NCBI GenBank assembly: GCA_964419225.1
Contig: CAYQPF010000123.1
Coordinates: 1-15,058, forward strand
DNA length: 15,058 nucleotides
From: CAYQPF01 sp964419225
GTDB taxonomy: Bacteria > Cloacimonadota > Cloacimonadia > Cloacimonadales > CAYQPF01
Direction: 5' to 3'
This document shows, piece after piece, positions 14,566 through 15,058 of the stretch. The translations under genes and the position numbers were made by a program. Below the pieces are notes generated by a model. That model did no database searches, was not told where the DNA came from, and worked only from the letters and a program-made list of their open reading frames with translations. Numbering within the stretch: position 1 is the first letter of the stretch; each line of letters opens with the position of its first letter.

Positions 14566-14887
14566 GACCTTCCGCACCTCAAAAAGTATAAAATTGTGAT
14601 TTTATTTTTACGTAGTTAATGTCTTGTTAATTATACAATTAGACCACAATATATGAAAATATCAACTCTTATCAATAGCCCTAATCTTTAGGTTAGGGAC
14701 TAAATGAATAAAAAAACTCCTCTCTCCATGGCTTCAGCCAAAAGATTATTGTTCAAAGCATTATACATTCTATCGATACAGTATTATTGTAATAATCTTG
14801 TAATATGCTGTAAATAAAACAATTATAATAACTCAGCTAAAAAACATTAATATCAGAAATGTTAATTTAGGGGTGCGGAAAGTCAGT
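14563..14887. mobile_element. MITE-like non-autonomous element, about 325 bp
   Basis: Imperfect terminal inverted repeats ACTGACCTTCCGCACCTC (14563-14580) and, read on the minus strand, ACTGACTTTCCGCACCCC (14870-14887), 16 of 18 identical. The direct repeat TAAGAACT flanks both sides (14558-14565 and 14887-14894). If the element is taken to end at GAC/GTC, the flanks extend to AATAAGAACT versus AGTAAGAACT. The interior has no open frame long enough for a transposase. It contains hairpins at 14676-14702 and a TGGCTTCAGCCA palindrome at 14729-14740. The family of the parent transposase cannot be told from the ends. Confidence 0.65.
14676..14702. repeat. REP-like hairpin inside the MITE-like element
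   Basis: CCCTAATC (14679-14686), loop TTTA, GGTTAGGG (14691-14698): an 8-base-pair stem with one G-T pair, lengthened by TAG/CTA outside a bulged A. It has the style of dispersed REP palindromes seen in related genomes. No T run follows directly. Confidence 0.55.
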
Positions 14888-14894
14888 AAGAACT
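14887..14894. repeat. Right target-site-like direct repeat TAAGAACT
   Basis: Identical partner of 14558-14565. It begins with the last base of the right inverted repeat. Confidence 0.55.
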
Positions 14895-14936
14895 ATCTTA
14901 ATCAACAACAACTAATATCAGACTTCGGCTCTTCAT

Positions 14937-14976
14937 TCTGTCCTTGTTTGTCAGTGTAAGTCCTTGTCTGTCTGTG
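14937..14976. repeat. Decamer array, 4 units of NNNGTCNNTG
   Basis: Units TCTGTCCTTG, TTTGTCAGTG, TAAGTCCTTG, TCTGTCTGTG on the plus strand. The same family as 1895-1924, including the near-identical unit TAAGTCC(G/T)TG. On the minus strand it reads CANNGACNNN. Confidence 0.8.
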
Positions 14977-15058
14977 ATCTATTTTCCTTTTCAGCTCTTC
15001 TTCCTGTCCAGTCCTAAAATAGTGGACTCAGTTTTTGATAGTTTTACCTGACACATCT

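Larger units (their letters stand above)
14396..15058. other. Gene-free right end of the window
   Basis: About 660 bases without a credible coding frame. From left to right: promoter candidate for tdk (14414-14442), an AT-rich stretch with nothing I recognise (14443-14557), a MITE-like element (14558-14894), an unassigned stretch (14895-14936), a decamer array (14937-14976), and 80 bases in which the last 40-50 could be the edge of another element. All frames carry frequent stops. Confidence 0.6.

Noticed and set aside
14895..15013. Minus-strand frame reading through the decamer array (KRKIDHRQTRTYTDKQGQ...)
   Set aside because: Short, made of repeat translation, closed by stops on both sides and without a start or ribosome site.

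Overview
This is an AT-rich bacterial chromosomal window, nearly all coding and mostly on the minus strand. The mix of genes points to an envelope of Gram-negative type in the Fibrobacteres-Chlorobi-Bacteroidetes neighbourhood: a PorV/PorQ-like outer-membrane protein, a secreted protein with a C-terminal FlgD/Ig-like fold, and a LolC/E-type permease. My best guess is a Cloacimonadota-like candidate phylum. That is a judgement from protein style and gene content, not a search result. No rRNA, tRNA or CRISPR array is visible.

Layout, left to right. (1) 84-1583, minus: RNase G/E. (2) 1584-1930: a non-coding stretch with small palindromes and two kinds of short tandem repeat. (3) 1931-3160, minus: a FtsX/LolC-type ABC permease with a TTG start and no ATPase beside it. 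(4) 3161-3266: a heptamer repeat array directly behind the stop codon of the next gene. (5) 3267-6024, minus: aroB and, overlapping it, a large polytopic membrane protein of GT-C-like build. aroB reaches its usual length only if it starts at an ATA codon. (6) 6285-8325, plus: an FMN nitroreductase, then a tetratricopeptide protein ending in a histidine-kinase DHp domain with no ATPase domain. A strong bidirectional hairpin terminator follows. (7) 8397-14395, minus: a tightly packed nine-gene operon, in transcription order tdk, yggT, divIVA-like, punA, dksA/traR-like, lspA, a secreted OB-fold/FlgD-Ig protein, a PorV-like protein, and a small coiled-coil membrane protein. Genes overlap or sit a few bases apart throughout. 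(8) 14396-15058: no gene; it holds a promoter for tdk, a MITE-like element of about 325 bp with inverted ends and target-site-like direct repeats, a decamer repeat array, and possibly the edge of another element.

How the genes work together. The long operon joins nucleoside salvage (thymidine kinase, purine nucleoside phosphorylase) with envelope and division genes (yggT, divIVA-like, lspA) and a secreted/outer-membrane pair. The order yggT-divIVA-dksA/traR-lspA resembles the ylmG-divIVA-ileS-ylyA-lspA region of Bacillus, with punA where ileS would be. The most interesting items are the possible ATA start of aroB, the ATPase-less DHp protein, the MITE-like element, and the families of 7- and 10-base tandem repeats, two of which begin within 5-6 bases of a stop codon.
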